Shown piece after piece: positions 1 through 10,117 of a stretch of DNA of 64,000 bases. Numbering within the stretch: position 1 is the first letter of the stretch; every line of letters starts with the position of its first letter. Source of the DNA: Nevskia soli DSM 19509 (GTDB lineage Bacteria > Pseudomonadota > Gammaproteobacteria > Nevskiales > Nevskiaceae); contig NZ_JONR01000017.1 of assembly GCF_000711955.1 (NCBI RefSeq), positions 1-64,000 on the forward strand, read 5' to 3'. Both the position numbers and the translations under genes were made by a program. Under the pieces are notes generated by a model that saw only the letters and a list, made by a program, of their open reading frames with translations, did no database searches and was not told the DNA's origin.

Positions 1-69
1 AATGCCCGTATGGTGTGGGCGATGCTCACCAGCGGCGAGTGCTACCGGCCGCCAGCCTTGGCGGCCTGA
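1..69 (+). CDS. IS110-family transposase, C-terminal fragment cut by the window edge
   Basis: The first frame reads 22 codons, beginning N-A-R-M-V-W-A-M-L and ending P-A-L-A-A before TGA. The tail pattern 'NAR-hydrophobic-W-A-hydrophobic-L' followed by a short Tyr/Arg/Pro-rich end is typical of the extreme C-terminus of IS110/IS1111 recombinases. These use an N-terminal DEDD domain and a C-terminal serine-containing domain, and neither is visible here because the gene starts upstream of the window. The call rests on this short tail and on the IS-like non-coding DNA after it. Confidence 0.55.
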   Translation, partial: NARMVWAMLTSGECYRPPALAA

Positions 70-343
70 ACACTCAAACCATTTTCCAGGAGGCTCACCA
101 CAGGCAACGCGAAGCGCATGACGCGGCAGGGACCAATGGTCAGACCTGCGCCGGAGAATTCCGAGTAGCCCGATGGCGAGGATTTACGCCTCTCATCCGA
201 CAGAGAACCCGGCGCGCGCGAAGTCACCCTGCGGGCCCGAGAGCAAGTCAGCACGCTCTCACCAGAGGCCGGATATACGGATGCAACCTTGCTTCCCCTA
301 CCACCGCGCCAGCGCTTGCACTTTGGGAGGAGTCCATATACGG
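1..343 (+). mobile_element. 3' end of an IS110-family (IS1111-like) insertion sequence
   Basis: The stretch starts inside the C-terminus of an IS110-type transposase (stop at 67-69) and runs through about 270 non-coding bases to a terminus-like motif, GGGAGGAGTCCATATACG, at 328-345. That motif closely resembles right ends I know from IS110-family elements. The stop codon of the neighbouring minus-strand amidohydrolase lies immediately beyond it at 345. In the IS1111 subgroup the non-coding segment 3' of the recombinase gene is where the bridge RNA is encoded, so 70-340 is a candidate. The exact terminus and the subgroup are inferred, because the left end lies outside the window. Confidence 0.6.
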
Positions 344-344
344 G

Positions 345-1615
345 CTACGGGGTGCCTGGTTTGGCGTAGGGTCCCAGATGCAGGCGCTGCATGTAGCGGT
401 CGCGCAATTCGGTCTGTCTGCTGATCGCCGGCACTTCCTGGCCGTCGATGAAGACGCTGCGCGGGAAGCTGGTGGTTTCCAGCGGGTCGCCGTCCCACAG
501 CACCACGTCGGCGATCTTGCCCGGCTCCAGACTGCCCAGGGTGCCGTCGACACCGTAGATGCGCGCCGGGTTGAGGGTGATCGCGGCCAGCGCGGCCTCG
601 CGGTCCAGGCCCTGCGCGGCGGCGTTGCCGGCGAGCTGGCGCACGTTGCGCGCGTTGTGGCTGCTGAAGTCGTCGTCCAGGGCGAACGCCACCAGCACGC
701 CGGCCTTCTGCAGCAGGGCGGCGGCATCGGCGCGCGCGGCGAGTGATTCGAAGTGCTGCGGCAGGTCCATGCGCGGATCCAGAATGACCGGTACCTGGTG
801 TTCCGCCAGCGGCTTGGCCACCAGCCATGCTTCGGCGCCGCCGCGCACCACCAGCTTGATGCCGTTGTCCTCGGCGAACTTCAGCGCGGCGAGGATATCG
901 CTGGCGCGGTTGAGGTAGAGCACCAGCGGCTCCTCGCCGGACAGCACCGGGCGCAGTGCTTCGATGTCCTCTGCCGTGAGCTGGCTCGGGTGCTCCGGAT
1001 TGACCCGCGGCGTGCCGGCGCGGCGCACCTCGCCGAAGGCCTCGCGCAGGGAGGCCCAGGCGGCGGCGCGGGAGCCGCCGCTGAGCTTGGCGCCGGTCTC
1101 GCCGAGCTGGGCGTACATCGCCGCCTTCGGCTTGACCAGCCACTCCGACAGGCTGCCGAGCGAGATCACCGCGCCCTGGCCGGCGATGAGACTGCCGCCG
1201 CTGGCCGAGTCCGGCGCGCTGGCGGCGCGGGTCAGGCCCTCGACGCGGTTCACCGGGATCAGGGTGCTGCGCGGGTTGAAGGCGTCGGCGATGTCGAGCG
1301 CGGCGCTGTAGCGCGACTTCTTCGCCGCGCTGTCGTCGGATTCCTCGACGCCGTCGATCTCTTTGATGCCCAGCCCGGTATAGGCGTCGAACAAACCCGG
1401 CGTCACCGGCTTGCCGCCGGCGTCGATGACCCGGGCGCCCTGCGGCAGCGGCAGGTTCTCGCCGATCGCGTCGATGCGGCGGTCGCGGATGATGAGCGTG
1501 CCGTGGGCGATCACCCCGGCGCGGCCAGCGGTGTGGATCTCGGCATTGGTGATGGCGATGGTGCCGGCGGAGGCGATGCCGGGCAGCAGGGCGAGAAGAC
1601 CAAGCGTCATTGTTT

Positions 1616-1619
<4 letters not shown>
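345..1619 (-). CDS. exported amidohydrolase-family protein with a degenerate first metal site
   Basis: This 424-residue protein has an N-terminal signal peptide (residues 1-18, ending in Ala-Ser-Ala) followed by an amidohydrolase/imidazolonepropionase-like beta-sandwich and TIM-barrel layout. It ends with the family's closing pattern (about 345-385, G-x-L-E-P-G-K-I-A-D-V-V-L-W-D-G-D-P). The usual H-x-H metal pair after 'TPG' is replaced by Asp78-Ala79-Tyr80, so it may be inactive, use an altered metal site, or act as a partner subunit. Its ATG overlaps the stop of the upstream amidohydrolase (ATGA at 1616-1619), so the two are translationally coupled. The substrate cannot be read from sequence. 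Confidence 0.8.
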
Positions 1620-2989
<1,370 letters not shown>

Positions 2990-3164
2990 GGAGTACCCCC
3001 AAGGCGGAATTTCGGGCCAGCTTAGCAGCCCGAATCCGCTCCGGGGCCGGTCCCCGGGAGCGCAGCGACAGGCCACCCTGTCTGATCGGACGATGCGGGG
3101 GTGGGCCTCCGAAGATATAATGCGCGCCATTCCCCGCTATTCCCACCACTGGTTGATTGAGCCC

Positions 3165-4613
3165 ATGAGCGCCCACGATATCCGCGACGCCACGCGTCCC
3201 GACCCCGATGCCGTCCTCGTCCAGATTGCCGATTACGTCTGGAACCACAAGGGTTTTTCCGACGAGGCCCTGAGCACGGCGCGCTACTGCCTGATCGATA
3301 CCCTGGGCTGCGGCCTGCAGGCGCTGATCTACACCGGCTGCACCAAGCTGATGGGACCGGTGGTCCCCGGCGCCACCATGAGCGGCGGCGCCCGCGTTCC
3401 CGGCACCAGCTACGAGCTGGACCCGGTGGCGGCGGCCTTCAACATCGGCTGCATGATCCGCTACCTGGATTTCAACGACACCTGGCTGGCGGCGGAGTGG
3501 GGCCACCCCTCCGACAACCTCGGCGGCATCCTCGCCGTGGCCGACTACCTCTCCCGCAAGAACGTGGCCGAAGGCAAGGCGCCGCTGACCCTGCGCACCG
3601 TGCTGGAAGGCATGATCATGGCGCACGAGATCCAGGGCGTGCTGGCCCTGGAGAACGGCTTCAACCGCGTCGGCCTGGACCACGTGCTGCTGGTGCGCGT
3701 CGCCTCCACCGCCGTCGTCACCAAGATGCTCGGCGGCACGCGCGATGAAGTCCTCACCGCCCTGACCCATGCCTTCGCCGACGGCGGCGCGCTGCGCACC
3801 TACCGCCACGCCCCCAACGCCGGTTCGCGCAAGTCCTGGGCCGCCGGCGACGCCACCTCGCGCGCCGTGCTGCTGGCGCTGCGCACCCTGCGCGGCGAAA
3901 TGAACATCCCGACCGTGCTGAGCGCCAAGACCTGGGGCTTCCAGGATGCGCTGAACCGCGGCAAGGCCATCACCCTGGCCCGCCCGCTGGGCAGCTACGT
4001 GATGGAGAACGTGCTGTTCAAGATCAGCTTCCCGGCCGAATTCCACGCCCAGACGGCGGCGGAATGCGCCATGACCCTGCACCCGCAGGTCAAGGACCGC
4101 ATCGACCAGATCAAGAAGATCACCATCCGCACCCATGAGTCGGCGATCCGCATCATCGACAAGCAGGGCAAGCTGGCCAACTTCGCCGACCGCGACCATT
4201 GCATCCAGTACATGACCGCCGTGCCGCTGATCTTCGGCCGTCTAGTGGCTTCCGATTACGAGGACGCGGTCGCCGCCGATCCGCGCATCGACGCCCTGCG
4301 CGAGAAGATGGTCTGCGTGGAAGACGCGCAGTTCACCAAGGACTACCTGGACGCCGACAAGCGCTCCATCGCCAACGGCATCACCGTCGAGTTCAACGAC
4401 GGCAGCAAGCTGCCGGAAGTGCTGGTCGAGTACCCGATCGGCCATCGCCGCCGCCGCAAGGAAGGCATCCCGGTGCTGGTGGAGAAGTTCAAGAGCAACC
4501 TGGCGCTGAAGATCGCGCCGAAGAACACCGCGAAGATCCTGCACATCGCCGAAGACCAGGCCCGCCTGGAAGCGACGCCGGTGCAGGACTTCGTGTCGCT
4601 GTTCGTGGTCTGA
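3165..4613 (+). CDS. prpD: 2-methylcitrate dehydratase PrpD
   Basis: The ATG at 3165 gives 482 residues, the usual PrpD length. Long stretches match the enterobacterial PrpD sequence as I know it, including YCLIDTLGCGL, MIRYLDFNDTWLAAEWGHP, RKSWAAGDATSRAV, SYVMENVLFKISFPAEFH and the C-terminal VEYPIGHRRRR. PrpD dehydrates 2-methylcitrate to 2-methyl-cis-aconitate in the cytosolic methylcitrate cycle for propionate use. The usual partners prpB and prpC are not beside it; it stands between the divergent amidohydrolases and rsmG. An in-frame extension upstream to 2913 is not supported because it would overlap the divergent lipoprotein gene. Confidence 0.95.
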   Translation: MSAHDIRDATRPDPDAVLVQIADYVWNHKGFSDEALSTARYCLIDTLGCGLQALIYTGCTKLMGPVVPGATMSGGARVPGTSYELDPVAAAFNIGCMIRYLDFNDTWLAAEWGHPSDNLGGILAVADYLSRKNVAEGKAPLTLRTVLEGMIMAHEIQGVLALENGFNRVGLDHVLLVRVASTAVVTKMLGGTRDEVLTALTHAFADGGALRTYRHAPNAGSRKSWAAGDATSRAVLLALRTLRGEMNIPTVLSAKTWGFQDALNRGKAITLARPLGSYVMENVLFKISFPAEFHAQTAAECAMTLHPQVKDRIDQIKKITIRTHESAIRIIDKQGKLANFADRDHCIQYMTAVPLIFGRLVASDYEDAVAADPRIDALREKMVCVEDAQFTKDYLDADKRSIANGITVEFNDGSKLPEVLVEYPIGHRRRRKEGIPVLVEKFKSNLALKIAPKNTAKILHIAEDQARLEATPVQDFVSLFVV

Positions 4614-4637
4614 TCGAAAAACCGGGAAGCTGGAGGC

Positions 4638-5276
4638 ATGGGACGTGACAGCGTAGGCGCGTCCCATGTCCTGCTCGAGCAGGGATTGAAGGCGCTGGCC
4701 CTGCCGGCGCAGCTGGCCGAGCCGCTGCTGGCCTACCTGGACGAGCTGCTGAAGTGGAATGCCGCCTACAACCTCACCTCCGTGCGCGAGCCGGGGGCGA
4801 TGGTGACGCGGCACCTGCTCGACAGCCTGGTGCTGCAACCCTATATCCATGGTCCGCTGCTCGATGTCGGCAGCGGCGCCGGCCTGCCCGGCATCCCGCT
4901 GGCCATCGCCAATCCGGCGCTGGCCGTGACGGTGCTGGACAGCAACGGCAAGAAGGCGCGCTTCCTGCGCCACGCGGTGCGCACGCTGAAGCTGGGCAAC
5001 GTGGCGGTGGTGGAAGCGCGGGTGGAGGACTACGCGCCGGCACAGCCGTTTGCGGCAATCACCTCGCGCGCCTTCACCTCGCTGGGCGATTTCTTCAGGC
5101 TGACCGACCACTTGCTGGCGCGGGACGGGCAATGGCTGGCGATGAAAGGTAAGCTCGACACCCAGGAAACGCAGGATCTGCCCGCGGGAGTCGGGATCGT
5201 GGACATCAAACAACTCAAAGTGCCGGGGCTCGCCGAAGCGCGCCACCTGGTCATCGCCGCGCGCTCGCACGCATGA
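4638..5276 (+). CDS. rsmG: 16S rRNA (guanine(527)-N(7))-methyltransferase RsmG
   Basis: This 212-residue protein belongs to the GidB/RsmG family. It has a Rossmann methyltransferase core with the SAM-binding motif LLDVGSGAGLPGIPLAI (about residues 74-90) and the conserved N-terminal WNAAYNLT segment. It methylates N7 of G527 in 16S rRNA using SAM. Loss of the enzyme in other bacteria gives low-level streptomycin resistance. The stop overlaps the ATG of parA (ATGA at 5273-5276), the classic gidB-parA coupling. The usual upstream partner mnmG is absent here; prpD occupies its place. Confidence 0.96.
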   Translation: MGRDSVGASHVLLEQGLKALALPAQLAEPLLAYLDELLKWNAAYNLTSVREPGAMVTRHLLDSLVLQPYIHGPLLDVGSGAGLPGIPLAIANPALAVTVLDSNGKKARFLRHAVRTLKLGNVAVVEARVEDYAPAQPFAAITSRAFTSLGDFFRLTDHLLARDGQWLAMKGKLDTQETQDLPAGVGIVDIKQLKVPGLAEARHLVIAARSHA

Positions 5277-6058
5277 GCCGCATCATCGCGGTCGCCAACC
5301 AGAAGGGCGGGGTGGGCAAGACCACCACCGCCATCAATCTGGCCGCCTCGCTGGCCGCGACCAAGCGCCGCGTGCTGCTGATCGACCTGGACGCCCAGGG
5401 CAACGCCACCATGGGCGTGGGCGTGGACAAGTACAAGCTGGCCAAGACCACGCGCGACGTGCTGCTGGAGAAGGCCAGGCCGGCGGACGTGATCCTGTTC
5501 CTGCCCAACCTGGGCTTCTCCGTCATGCCGGCCAACAGCGACATGACCGAGGCGGAGATCAAGCTGCGCGACGTCGCGGCCGGCGATTTCGCGCTGAAGC
5601 TGGCGCTGGAGCAGGTGGCCGCCGACTACGACTACATTTTCCTCGACTGTCCGCCGGCGCTGTCCAAGCTGACGGTCAATGCCTTCGTCGCCGCCGACGG
5701 CGTGCTGATCCCGATGCAGTGCGAGTACTACGCGCTGGAAGGCCTCACCGCCCTGGTCGACACCATCGAGAAAATCCGCCGGGTGATCAACCCCAGGCTG
5801 GAGATCGAGGGCCTGCTGCGCACCATGTACGACCCGCGCAACAACCTGGCCAACGACGTCTCGGCGCAGTTGCTCGAACATTTCGGCGACAAGGTCTACC
5901 GCACCATGGTGCCGCGCAACGTGCGCCTGGCCGAGGCGCCCAGCCACGGCCTGCCGGTGATTGGCTACGACCCGCTTTCCAGCGGCGCCAAGGCTTACCT
6001 CGCGCTGGCGGGCGAGGTGCTGCGGCGGCACGACGGCGGGCAGCTTCCCTTGGGCTGA
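5273..6058 (+). CDS. parA: chromosome-partitioning ATPase ParA (Soj)
   Basis: This 261-residue deviant Walker ATPase has the P-loop KGGVGKTT at residues 11-18, a Walker A' segment (RVLLIDLDAQGNAT) and a Walker B-like strand with DYIFLDCPP. It binds DNA as an ATP dimer and, with ParB, moves the origin region during chromosome segregation. It overlaps rsmG by 4 bases. ParB is encoded 757 bases downstream, with a PH-domain gene between them, which departs from the usual adjacent parA-parB pair. Confidence 0.96.
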   Translation: MSRIIAVANQKGGVGKTTTAINLAASLAATKRRVLLIDLDAQGNATMGVGVDKYKLAKTTRDVLLEKARPADVILFLPNLGFSVMPANSDMTEAEIKLRDVAAGDFALKLALEQVAADYDYIFLDCPPALSKLTVNAFVAADGVLIPMQCEYYALEGLTALVDTIEKIRRVINPRLEIEGLLRTMYDPRNNLANDVSAQLLEHFGDKVYRTMVPRNVRLAEAPSHGLPVIGYDPLSSGAKAYLALAGEVLRRHDGGQLPLG

Positions 6059-6132
6059 GCGTGGCGCGCCGGCAGGCGCGCAAACCGGGATTGGTGCGGG
6101 AGCCGCGCCGGGTTACGCTGGACTCCAGCTAC

Positions 6133-6154
6133 CCGCCGCGCGATGCGGCGGGAG
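6133..6154 (+). repeat. GC-rich stem-loop between parA and the PH-domain gene
   Basis: The intergenic region 6059-6227 contains CCCGCCGC followed, after a short loop, by GCGGCGGG, a strong 8-bp hairpin. No U-run follows, so it is not a canonical intrinsic terminator. It may act as an mRNA processing or partial termination site. Nothing else gene-like is seen in this gap. Confidence 0.45.
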
Positions 6155-6227
6155 AACGTAAAGCCGTCCCGAGCTGTCTCAACCATCGCATCCCTGCGGC
6201 AACTCCCACTCCCGGATACTGACTGCC

Positions 6228-6701
6228 ATGTCCTACGTCGCGAAAAACCTGCTGCCGGGCGAAACCGTTCTCTGCACCGGCAGCCTGCACTGGATCATCT
6301 ATCTGAAGCCGCTGCTGCTGGTGGCGTTCGGCGTGTTCCTGCTGGCGCTGCCGGCTTTCATGCAGGTACCCGAGAAGCTGTGGATCTGGGGGGCGGTGGC
6401 GATCGCCGTGGGCGGCCTCGCGGCAATCCCGGCGCTGCTCTCCGCCTGGTCCACCGAACTGGTGGTCACCTCGGTGCGCATCATCGCCAAGCACGGCCTG
6501 ATCAGCCGCCGCACCACCGAGATGCTGCACCGCAAGATCGAGAGTCTGTCGGTGCACCAGAGCATTCCGGGGCGCCTGCTCAATTACGGCACCCTGGTGA
6601 TCCATGGCACCGGCGGCGGCCAGGAGTCGATCCCCAACATCGCGCGGCCGCTGGATTTCCGCAATGCCGCCACGGCCGCCCAGTCCACCACGGGGAGCTG
6701 A
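6228..6701 (+). CDS. PH-domain (bPH2/YdbS-like) membrane protein
   Basis: This 157-residue protein begins with a short basic N-terminus (MSYVAKNLLPGETV). It has two adjacent transmembrane segments (about residues 23-45 and 49-70), then a bacterial PH-like domain with the family pattern TTELVVTSVRIIAKHGLISRR-like strands, RKIESLSVHQSIPGRLLNYGTL and a terminal IPNI. These features are characteristic of the bPH2 (PF03703) family, whose biochemical role is poorly defined. It lies between parA and parB, in the same direction, which is unusual and may couple its expression to the partition operon. Confidence 0.8.
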   Translation: MSYVAKNLLPGETVLCTGSLHWIIYLKPLLLVAFGVFLLALPAFMQVPEKLWIWGAVAIAVGGLAAIPALLSAWSTELVVTSVRIIAKHGLISRRTTEMLHRKIESLSVHQSIPGRLLNYGTLVIHGTGGGQESIPNIARPLDFRNAATAAQSTTGS

Positions 6702-6815
6702 GCCCGCTTGCGGGGCGCCAAAGCGGGGTAAACCTGCCCGCGCAATGGTCCTCATCAAGCCCCTTGCCGGGGCCCTTACTGGAAACTGGCAGGCGGAAAC
6801 CGGAAACTAGCGGCC

Positions 6816-7673
6816 ATGAGTACAAAGAAACGGGGACTTGGCCGGGGACTCGACGCGCTGCTTGGCAGCGTCGCACCGGCACCGGCGCAGGCCGAAACGG
6901 GCGAGGAACTGCGCGAACTGGAACTGGAACTGCTGGCCCCGGGCCGGCACCAGCCGCGCCGCAAGTTCGATCCGGAAGCCCTGCAATCGCTGGCCGATTC
7001 GATCCGCTCGCAGGGCGTGGTGCAGCCGATCGTGGCCCGCCCGCTGCCCAACGGCCGTTTCGAGATCGTCGCCGGCGAGCGCCGCTGGCGTGCGGCGAAG
7101 ATGGCCGGGCTCAAGACCATCCCGACGGTGGTGCGGCAGATTCCCGACCGCACCGCCATGGCGGTGGCGCTGGTGGAGAACATCCAGCGCGCCGACCTGA
7201 ACCCGCTGGAAGAAGCCGAGGCGCTGCGCCGCCTGATCGACGAATGCGGCCTGACCCATGAACTTACCGCCGAGGCGGTGGGCCGTTCGCGCGCGGCGGT
7301 GAGCAATCTGCTGCGCCTGCTCGACATGGAAGCCGAGGTGCAGGAGCTGGTGCGCGACGACAAACTGTCCCTGGGCCATGCCAAGGTGCTGCTGGCCGCG
7401 ACCGGCGAGCGCCAGGTGGCGCTGGCGCGGCAGGTGGTGGAACAGCGCCTGTCGGTGCGCCAGACCGAACAACTATTGGCGCAGAAGCCGGGCGAGAAGC
7501 CGGCGCCCAGGGGCGCGGCGGGCAAACCCGCGCGCAGCCCGCTGGAACTGGAACTGAGCGAGCGCGTCGGCCTGCCGGTGCAGCTCAAGCAGAGTTCGGC
7601 CGGCCGCGGCCAGCTGACCATCGGCTTCGGCGACAAGCAGGAGCTGGAGCGGCTGCTGAAAATCCTGCGCTGA
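6816..7673 (+). CDS. parB: chromosome-partitioning protein ParB (Spo0J)
   Basis: This 285-residue protein starts with the ParB signature tail KKRGLGRGLDALLG, the peptide that stimulates ParA ATPase. It then has the ParB/Srx CTPase domain (Q-P-R-R-K-F at about 46-51, GERRWRAAKMAGL near 88-100, and VENIQRADLNPLEEA near 122-136). A helix-turn-helix parS-binding region follows (about 145-200), then a C-terminal dimerisation domain. It binds parS sites and spreads as a CTP-dependent clamp. I found no consensus parS palindrome in this window. It is in the same orientation as parA and the PH-domain gene. Confidence 0.96.
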   Translation: MSTKKRGLGRGLDALLGSVAPAPAQAETGEELRELELELLAPGRHQPRRKFDPEALQSLADSIRSQGVVQPIVARPLPNGRFEIVAGERRWRAAKMAGLKTIPTVVRQIPDRTAMAVALVENIQRADLNPLEEAEALRRLIDECGLTHELTAEAVGRSRAAVSNLLRLLDMEAEVQELVRDDKLSLGHAKVLLAATGERQVALARQVVEQRLSVRQTEQLLAQKPGEKPAPRGAAGKPARSPLELELSERVGLPVQLKQSSAGRGQLTIGFGDKQELERLLKILR

Positions 7674-7764
7674 GTTTTGCCGGCGGCAGCGCTGCGCGCA
7701 GCGCCGGTTTGGCCCGGACGCAGCGAAAAATCCGGGCGGACTTCCGGCTTCACCCGGGGTGACG

Positions 7765-7781
7765 GTTAAGTTTCACTTAAC
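7765..7781. promoter_or_regulatory. 17-bp perfect inverted repeat upstream of the SDR gene
   Basis: GTTAAGT-TTC-ACTTAAC has 7-bp perfect arms with a 3-bp centre and lies 37 bases before the ATG at 7818. It is AT-rich in an otherwise GC-rich gap and looks like an operator for a dimeric regulator. It does not match the ParB parS consensus. Which protein binds it is unknown. Confidence 0.45.
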
Positions 7782-7817
7782 ATTCGATCTGTCCCACCCG
7801 GTTTCGAGCCGAAAAAC

Positions 7818-8606
7818 ATGACCATTGCCTACAAGACCGCTCTCATCACCGGCGCTTCCAGCGGCATCGGCGCCGCCTTCGCCGCGACCCTGGCCGCCGC
7901 CGGCTGCGACCTGATCCTGGTGGCGCGCTCCGCCAACAAGCTCAAGGCCATGGCGGAGCGGTTGTCGCAGCAGTACGGCCGGCGGGTGGAGGTGGTGGCG
8001 GCGGACCTCGCCACGGCCGCGCCCGGCGCCGGCCTGAAGAAAGCGGTGGATGCGCTCGGCCTGCGGGTGGATCTGCTGATCAACAACGCCGGCTTCGGCA
8101 CCACCGGCCCGTTCGAGACGCTGGACCCGGGCCGCGAGCAGCAGGAAATACTGCTCAACGTCGGCGCGGTGGTGGACCTGTCGCGCAGTTTCCTGCCGCC
8201 GATGCTGGAAGCGAAGCGCGGCGCCATCGTCAATGTCGCCTCGATGGCGGCGTTCCAGCCGCTGCCCTTCATGGCGGTGTACGGCGCCACCAAGGCTTTC
8301 GTCTGGTCCTTCAGCGACGCCCTGTGGGGCGAGTGCCGCGGCCGCGGCGTGCATGTGATGGCGGTGTGCCCGGGGCCGGTGGATACGGCGTTCTTCGAGG
8401 CCACCGGCGACAGCCATCTGCGCGATACCGTACCCAAGGGCAGCGTGGTCAGCGCGCAGCTGGTGGTGGACGAGGCGCTGGCCGGCCTGCGCCGGCGCAA
8501 TCGCCTGGTGATTCCGGGCGTTCTGAGCAAGGCCAGCTCGGTCTTCACGCGGCTGGCGCCGCGGCCCTGGCTGACGCTGGCGGTCGGAAAATTCATGAAA
8601 CATTGA
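7818..8606 (+). CDS. short-chain dehydrogenase/reductase (SDR) family protein
   Basis: This 262-residue classical SDR has the nucleotide-binding motif TGASSGIG at residues 11-18, LLINNAGFG near residue 90 and the active-site pattern Y-G-A-T-K (Tyr and Lys four apart) near 155. The C-terminal part has the VCPGPVDTAF segment shared by DltE/YqjQ-like SDRs. It is presumably an NAD(P)(H)-dependent oxidoreductase acting on a lipid or carbonyl substrate, but the substrate cannot be told. It stands alone between parB and the atp operon, with a palindrome upstream that could control it. Confidence 0.88.
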   Translation: MTIAYKTALITGASSGIGAAFAATLAAAGCDLILVARSANKLKAMAERLSQQYGRRVEVVAADLATAAPGAGLKKAVDALGLRVDLLINNAGFGTTGPFETLDPGREQQEILLNVGAVVDLSRSFLPPMLEAKRGAIVNVASMAAFQPLPFMAVYGATKAFVWSFSDALWGECRGRGVHVMAVCPGPVDTAFFEATGDSHLRDTVPKGSVVSAQLVVDEALAGLRRRNRLVIPGVLSKASSVFTRLAPRPWLTLAVGKFMKH

Positions 8607-8678
8607 AAATTACCGGCGGATTCACGCTGTATCCGTTTTGACACATGCACTGCGACATTTCTTGATCGGGGTCAATGT

Positions 8679-8708
8679 TTGACCACCCTCGTTCCGTGCC
8701 GTTAAAAT
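8679..8708 (+). promoter_or_regulatory. candidate sigma-70 promoter of the atp operon
   Basis: TTGACC at 8679-8684 and TAAAAT at 8703-8708 are separated by 18 bases and lie 67 bases before the atpI start. No competing gene covers this gap. Both boxes are close to the -35/-10 consensus, and the position fits transcription of the nine-gene operon. The start site itself is not proven. Confidence 0.55.
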
Positions 8709-8775
8709 CGCAATCCCGCTGGTGCGTTTTCGCTAGGGGCGACGTAAACCAATCGTCACCGCGGGCTGATAGATA

Positions 8776-9177
8776 ATGCGAACCCAATTGCGCGGTGCAG
8801 CGATCGCTCGGGCGGTATGCCTGGTGCAACTGGGGATACTCATAGTCGCCGCTGCAACGACTGGCGCGATATGGGGGAGACAGCAAGCGATCGCCGCGTT
8901 GTACGGCGGGCTGGTGGCTGTAATCCCCACGGCATATTTCGCCTATCGCGTGTTTGCGAGACGCAGGACCCAGGATCCGGGGCAGATGCTCGGCGCGTTT
9001 TACCTGGGGGAGTTCGGCAAGCTGGGCCTGACCGCCGTGATGTTCTGGCTGGGGGTGGGCTTGTTTGCAAAGCAGTTTTTGGCGCTGATGGTGACTTACG
9101 CCGCCTGCCTGCTGGCCTATTGGCTGGTGCTGGCCTGGCTGGGGTTTGACTGGACCGACGAGACGAAAGAGTTCTGA
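8776..9177 (+). CDS. atpI: ATP synthase accessory protein I
   Basis: This 133-residue protein has four predicted transmembrane helices (about residues 11-32, 37-57, 76-95 and 99-120) and sits as the first gene of the atp operon, three bases before atpB. AtpI is an assembly factor that helps build the c-ring in other bacteria and is not a stoichiometric subunit. Its sequence is weakly conserved, so the assignment relies on topology, size and operon position. Near its start is the pattern of alternating basic residues and hydrophobic helix common to AtpI proteins. Confidence 0.85.
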   Translation: MRTQLRGAAIARAVCLVQLGILIVAAATTGAIWGRQQAIAALYGGLVAVIPTAYFAYRVFARRRTQDPGQMLGAFYLGEFGKLGLTAVMFWLGVGLFAKQFLALMVTYAACLLAYWLVLAWLGFDWTDETKEF

Positions 9178-9180
9178 TTT

Positions 9181-10068
9181 ATGGCAGCAGCAGAAGCCCG
9201 CGAAGACTCAGGACAATATGTTCTGCACCACTTGACCAACCTCAAGCTGGATCTGCGGAGCATGAAGATCGATCCCGATGCCACTGGCTTCTGGGTCCTG
9301 AACATCGACAGCATCGCCTTCGCGGTGATCCTCGGTGCGCTGTTCCTGTTTTTCATGATCCGCGTCGGCCGCAAGGCCAACACGGGCGTGCCCAGCGGCT
9401 TCGAGAACTTCATCGAGATGGTGGTGGAGTTCGTGCAGGGCCAGGTCAAGGACATCTATCCGCACGCCAACTCGCTGGTGGCGCCGCTGGGCCTGACCAT
9501 CTTCGCCTGGGTCCTGCTGATGAACTTCATGGACGTGGTGCCGATCGACTGGTTGCCCTACATCGGCGAGCACGCCTTCGGCCTGCACCACCTGCGCATC
9601 GTTCCCAGCACCGACATCAACATCACCTTCGGCCTGTCGCTGTCGGTGTTCGTGCTGATGTACATCTTCAGCTTCAAGTACAAGGGCGTGATCGGCCTGG
9701 GCAAGGAATTCCTGACCCACCCGTTCTTCATCCCGTCCGGCCCGCTGGTGGTGCTGAACGTGCTGCTGGTCCCGGTCAACGTGATCCTGCGCCTGGTCGA
9801 GGACATCGCCAAGCCGGTGTCGCTGGCACTGCGACTGTTCGGCAACCTGTTCGCCGGCGAGCTGATCTTCGTGCTGATCGCCATCATGGCGGGCCAGGCC
9901 TTCAACGGCACCGTCAGCGGTGCCGCCCTGGGCTTCGCCGGGTTCCTGACACAGCTGGTGTGGGCCGGATTCCACATGCTGGTCATCCCGCTGCAGGCTT
10001 TCGTCTTCATGATTCTCACCATCGTTTATCTCGCGTCCGCGGCGCAGAGCCACGGCGAAGACCACTAA
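9181..10068 (+). CDS. atpB: F0F1 ATP synthase subunit a
   Basis: This 295-residue polytopic membrane protein forms the proton half-channels of F0 beside the c-ring. The conserved helix LALRLFGNLFAGE (about residues 217-229) carries the essential arginine that faces the c-ring carboxylate, and the last helix contains the conserved Gln-Ala pair (PLQAFVFMILTIVYL). It follows atpI by three bases and precedes atpE by about 50. The length is slightly above that of E. coli AtpB (271), mostly through the N-terminal extension before the first helix. Confidence 0.97.
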   Translation: MAAAEAREDSGQYVLHHLTNLKLDLRSMKIDPDATGFWVLNIDSIAFAVILGALFLFFMIRVGRKANTGVPSGFENFIEMVVEFVQGQVKDIYPHANSLVAPLGLTIFAWVLLMNFMDVVPIDWLPYIGEHAFGLHHLRIVPSTDINITFGLSLSVFVLMYIFSFKYKGVIGLGKEFLTHPFFIPSGPLVVLNVLLVPVNVILRLVEDIAKPVSLALRLFGNLFAGELIFVLIAIMAGQAFNGTVSGAALGFAGFLTQLVWAGFHMLVIPLQAFVFMILTIVYLASAAQSHGEDH

Positions 10069-10117
10069 TTCCACCCACCGTCGTACCCACGTCTATACGT
10101 TCACAGGAGTTGCTTCA

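Noticed and set aside
5030..6031. Long minus-strand frame opposite parA
   Set aside because: It is antisense to a certain gene, with no domain or ribosome site.
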